Shown here one piece after another: positions 42,444-44,758 of a stretch of 44,758 bases of DNA. The stretch is from an uncultured Lachnospiraceae bacterium (GTDB lineage Bacteria; Bacillota; Clostridia; Lachnospirales; Lachnospiraceae). Positions within the stretch are counted from its first letter, which is position 1. Every line of letters begins with the position of its first letter. The notes under the pieces were generated by a model. The model did no database searches, was not told where the DNA came from, and was given only the letters and a program-made list of their open reading frames with translations. The DNA is taken from the NCBI GenBank assembly GCA_910587095.1, contig CAJUMJ010000008.1, positions 1 through 44,758 on the forward strand, read 5' to 3'. A program made the translations under genes and the position numbers.

Positions 42444-43496
42444 CTAATTTGGTACTATTATTTGATTTAGCTTTTCAGCGACTTCGTTATGCTTGCTGGG
42501 GTAAAGATGCCCGTAAGTGCTGTTTACCATTTGCACAGTATCGCCAATGCGTTCCGCTATCAGATGAGGGGAGAATCCCATATTGATTAACAGCGATACA
42601 TGGGAGTGCCGCATATCGTGGATGCGTATAAAAGGGATATTGGCTTTTTCCGCTCCACGCTTCATATTGCCCCGGATAAGGCTTTTTGTGAATGTGAATA
42701 CTCTGTCAGACGGCTTTATGCCATATATCTTATGGGTATAGTCCTCTATTTCCTGCATGATGGCTTCTGGCATGGTAATAGTGCGGATGCCGTTATCGGT
42801 CTTGGGCGGTGTCACAATATCGCCATCTGCCTTGTGTTGTAGAGATTTGGTAATATGTATGGTATTTTCCTTAAAGTCAAGGTCGACCAGTGTAAGGGCA
42901 AGGAGTTCGCCGAAGCGCATACCGGAATAAAAAAGAAGCTGCAAAGCGGTGTGTGCGCTTAAATCGCTTATATAAGGGATGAAGCTGTTATACTGTTCAA
43001 TCGTCCAGAAACTCATGGAACGGGTGCGTTTGCCCATGTGTCCGGCTCTGGTGCATGGGTTTGAGGGCAGATTGTAATAAGTGACGGCATAGTTTAGGAT
43101 AGTAGTCATCATGTTTTGGATGCGGTCAAGGTATGCGTCTGAATACCCTTTGTCTATCTGCTCATTCTGCCATGCCCGGATATCTGTGGGCGTGATGGCG
43201 TTTACTGGCTTATCCTTAAAATATGGCAGTATGCGGTTTTTGAACACATTCTTCTTACCGTCTATGCTGTTCTGCCTTAGTCTGTGGCTCATATCCTCTA
43301 TATAGAGGTCATAGAGGGATTGGAACGTCATATTGGGCGTGCCTTGCAGACGTTCAAGGAAGGTACGTTCCCACTCCTTAGCTTCTCTTTGGAGCTTAAA
43401 GCCGCGCTTCTTTTTTTGTTTCTTTGTTCCGGTGTAATCGGTATAGTAGAATTTACAGAACCATGTTTTTGTAGATTCGTCATAATATGCCGGCAT
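42444..43496 (-). CDS. Tyrosine site-specific recombinase (ICE/phage integrase)
   Basis: The 350-residue integrase has an N-terminal arm-type DNA-binding part (WFCKFYYTDYTGTKKQKKKRGF), a SAM-like core-binding domain (~57-140) and the catalytic domain. Catalytic residues are Arg194 (SGMRFGELLAL), Lys232 (PPKTDNG), His293/Arg296 (HDMRHSH) and Tyr328 (NSTYGHLYP). The second His is replaced by Asp319, as in a number of Gram-positive integrases. The gene ends 66 bases past the tuf stop and points towards tuf. The tandem GGTACTA-ATTT-GGTACTA at 42439-42457, across its stop codon, is a possible attachment core. The element would extend right, past the window. Confidence 0.93.
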   Translation of the reverse strand: MPAYYDESTKTWFCKFYYTDYTGTKKQKKKRGFKLQREAKEWERTFLERLQGTPNMTFQSLYDLYIEDMSHRLRQNSIDGKKNVFKNRILPYFKDKPVNAITPTDIRAWQNEQIDKGYSDAYLDRIQNMMTTILNYAVTYYNLPSNPCTRAGHMGKRTRSMSFWTIEQYNSFIPYISDLSAHTALQLLFYSGMRFGELLALTLVDLDFKENTIHITKSLQHKADGDIVTPPKTDNGIRTITMPEAIMQEIEDYTHKIYGIKPSDRVFTFTKSLIRGNMKRGAEKANIPFIRIHDMRHSHVSLLINMGFSPHLIAERIGDTVQMVNSTYGHLYPSKHNEVAEKLNQIIVPN

Positions 43497-43503
43497 AAAA
43501 AAT

Positions 43504-43575
43504 CAGTCCTTTCTTAAAAATGAGTGCATTTTATAAAGGACTGTGATATACTGGTTTTGCGAATGTGGTATATCA
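43504..43575. promoter_or_regulatory. Two inverted repeats upstream of the integrase
   Basis: CAGTCCTTT/AAAGGACTG (43504-43512/43535-43543) and TGATATAC/GTATATCA (43544-43551/43568-43575) lie end to end just upstream of the integrase start. They may be regulator or excisionase sites, or the integrase promoter region. Confidence 0.5.
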
Positions 43576-43637
43576 TAATCCCTTATGGGAATTTCACATA
43601 AAGTAGAAAAATAATTTAACATTGCCCATACACATTC

Positions 43638-43662
43638 CCCGGCAGAAATGCCGGGCTTTTTT
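43638..43662 (+). terminator. Rho-independent terminator-like hairpin in the mobile element
   Basis: CCCGGCA-GAAA-TGCCGGG followed by CTTTTTT. No + strand gene ends just before it, so a short unrecognised transcript may end here. Confidence 0.75.
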
Positions 43663-43755
43663 GTCCTTTTCCATTATACATCCTTCCGCGCATTCTGCAC
43701 AGTTCCTGTGCCGGTCACTGAACTAAAAGAATCTTTTTAGGAAATGGAGGCATGA

Positions 43756-43950
43756 ATGATGAACTGTACTGCAACAAGGAAACTGAGGTTAAAGGATATC
43801 CATAATAACAGTTACAACACTGACGAGATTCTTGAACTGCTCAAGGATTTTGAGGGCACAGATAATTATGCCGGGGCATTATCCTTTGTATGCCTGCTTC
43901 TGGGCACGGCGCCGGAAAAAATCTGGACGATGTTTGAATATGTGGAGTGA
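43756..43950 (+). CDS. Small unknown protein in the mobile element
   Basis: The 64-residue product starts MMNCTATRKLRLKDIHNNSY and contains EILELLKDFEGTDNYAGALSF. ATG 43756 (or 43759) lies just after GGAGG at 43746-43750. It looks like the small acidic helix-rich proteins that accompany conjugative elements, but I recognise no family. There is no signal peptide and no clear HTH. Confidence 0.55.
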   Translation: MMNCTATRKLRLKDIHNNSYNTDEILELLKDFEGTDNYAGALSFVCLLLGTAPEKIWTMFEYVE

Positions 43951-44102
43951 CTGGTCCAGGCAGAAAACAATGTTATCCATACACATCCCCGTCAGAAGTA
44001 AAAAAAGACACCCAGGCCAGCTGCGCCCGGGAATCTTCTTCACATCCCTGAAATGTCTTCTACCAAATCCCTGCATATTAAGATTATACTATAAGGAGGG
44101 GC

Positions 44103-44150
44103 GTAGGGAATACAGCGCTTTCCGCGCTAGAAAGTAGAATCCTTCCCTAC
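44103..44150. repeat. Foldback hairpin in the mobile element
   Basis: GTAGGGAA (44103-44110) pairs with TTCCCTAC (44143-44150), with the inner hairpin AGCGC/GCGCT (44114-44128). The rest of 43951-44619 outside the listed repeats is C/T-rich and shows no convincing gene. Confidence 0.55.
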
Positions 44151-44207
44151 ATAATGCCGACCCCTGCTCTACTTAAAAAAGAAGCCTGTTCTACAAAAGA
44201 CTTTTTA

Positions 44208-44284
44208 AAAAAGGCTGTTTTGGTCTGGTGCTGTCCAGCACCCGGTTATATCAGGGGGTCATTTTTATTCCACGTCGCCTGCAC
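44208..44284 (+). repeat. Direct repeat R1 (~75 bp)
   Basis: Begins AAAGGCTGTT, contains the palindrome GTGCTGTCCAGCAC (44228-44241), then CGG-TATAT-AGGGGG and CATTTTT, and ends CGCCTGC. The second copy starts about 180 bases downstream. Confidence 0.75.
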
Positions 44285-44387
44285 TAAAAAACCCTGTGTC
44301 TGCTCCTGCCCGCCCGCCACCCCCAGTCTTAGTCTTCAAAATCAAATCAGAGGTCCCTGCTGTTCCTTACGGTATTTTAATCTTAAT

Positions 44388-44467
44388 AAAGGCTGTTCTG
44401 AATGTCAAGTGCTGTCCAGCACACGGCTATATAAGGGGGACATTTTTCCTTTCCCCGGGACGCCTGC
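44388..44467 (+). repeat. Direct repeat R2 (~75 bp)
   Basis: Second copy of R1 with a few substitutions and small indels. The palindrome GTGCTGTCCAGCAC at 44409-44422 is fully conserved, exactly 181 bases from the first. Confidence 0.75.
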
Positions 44468-44529
44468 CTGCGGCACTGGCAGGAGCCATCCCCCTTTCCC
44501 GCCCACCCCCGCCGCCGCGCTCCCGTCAC

Positions 44530-44582
44530 CTTTTACAAAAGACTTTGGGCAGCTCCCGCTGCCCGGCCCCCTTTTTGTAAAG
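44530..44582. other. Strong compound hairpin before the last gene
   Basis: TTTACAAAAG (44532-44541) pairs with CTTTTTGTAAA (44571-44581), with the inner stem GGGCAGC-TCCC-GCTGCCC (44547-44564). It sits 38 bases before the ATG of the truncated gene. Confidence 0.65.
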
Positions 44583-44619
44583 TGTAAAGGCCCGGCAGAG
44601 CGCCGGAGAGGAGGAGGCT

Positions 44620-44758
44620 ATGGCATACAAAAAGATACCGCTTGAAGAACAGCTGGAAAAGGCAGGACGGGAACGCATACACCCGGAGTATGATGCCTGT
44701 GCCATCCGGGCATTTGGCAGGATGCAGCTATCTGATTACATGAAAAACGACAACTGCC
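44620..44758 (+). CDS. 5' part of an unknown mobile-element gene, cut by the window end
   Basis: ATG 44620 follows GAGGAGG and opens a frame of 46 codons that runs off the edge. It starts MAYKKIPLEEQLEKAGRERI and continues with HPEYDACAIRAFGRMQLSDY. The charged, helical start is compatible with a plasmid or ICE replication or accessory protein, but no family can be named from this fragment. Confidence 0.6.
   Translation, partial: MAYKKIPLEEQLEKAGRERIHPEYDACAIRAFGRMQLSDYMKNDNC

Noticed and set aside
43960..44620. Proline/cysteine-rich proteins in the C-rich region before the last gene
   Set aside because: Overlapping frames have no ribosome binding sites and cover the direct repeats and hairpins; the composition explains the open frames.

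Overview
The window looks like the chromosome of a strict anaerobe of the Lachnospiraceae (class Clostridia, Bacillota). I infer this from gene content and order, since no rRNA gene is present. The pointers are a pyrophosphate-type phosphofructokinase, strong AAAGGAGG-type ribosome binding sites, near-consensus TTGACA-17-TATAAT promoters, a yybP-ykoY riboswitch, an L10 leader and a Clostridia-like str/beta gene order. Most genes lie on the + strand. There is no rRNA, tRNA or CRISPR array.

Layout. 1-700: a gene-poor edge with two adjacent foldback (inverted repeat) structures. 700-6520: a MATE exporter; a three-gene CotH kinase / VTC polyphosphate-polymerase / DUF4956 membrane protein operon whose putative promoter carries an 11-G tract in its spacer; and a CaCA cation antiporter behind a manganese riboswitch. 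6520-8800: a complex structured element, then a GHKL kinase/LytTR regulator pair. The kinase is preceded by a 10-G tract and appears to lack its phospho-accepting histidine segment. 8900-13830: central carbon metabolism, with PPi-phosphofructokinase, a LacI-type repressor and glycogen phosphorylase. 13850-19660: two tandem GT2-TPR glycosyltransferases (- strand), a small HTH regulator with UDP-galactopyranose mutase, and a lone acyl-CoA carboxyltransferase. 19700-20000: four tandem 76-bp units, each able to fold into a stem carrying two hairpins. 20060-21380: a FliD-like protein (- strand).

21700-42430 is the core information-processing block: rpmG-secE-nusG-rplK-rplA, then rplJ-rplL, rpoB-rpoC, rpsL-rpsG-fusA and tuf. 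Between rplA and rplJ, usually neighbours, sit about 4.1 kb holding a CapA-family protein and two unrecognised proteins. Several spacers in this block carry RNA structure: an rplK leader, the L10 leader, a second copy of the complex element between rpoB and rpoC, and hairpins in the rpsL-rpsG and rpsG-fusA gaps.

42440-44758 is probably the end of an integrated mobile element. A tyrosine recombinase points toward tuf, followed by a small unknown gene, two ~75-bp direct repeats, several foldbacks and a truncated gene at the window end.

The strongest candidates for something undescribed are (1) the two-copy multi-stem element at 6555-6720 and 33400-33543, whose helices keep their pairing while the bases change; (2) the 76-bp structured tandem array; and (3) the two G tracts placed where slippage would change expression of a surface-polymer operon and of a degenerate sensor kinase.
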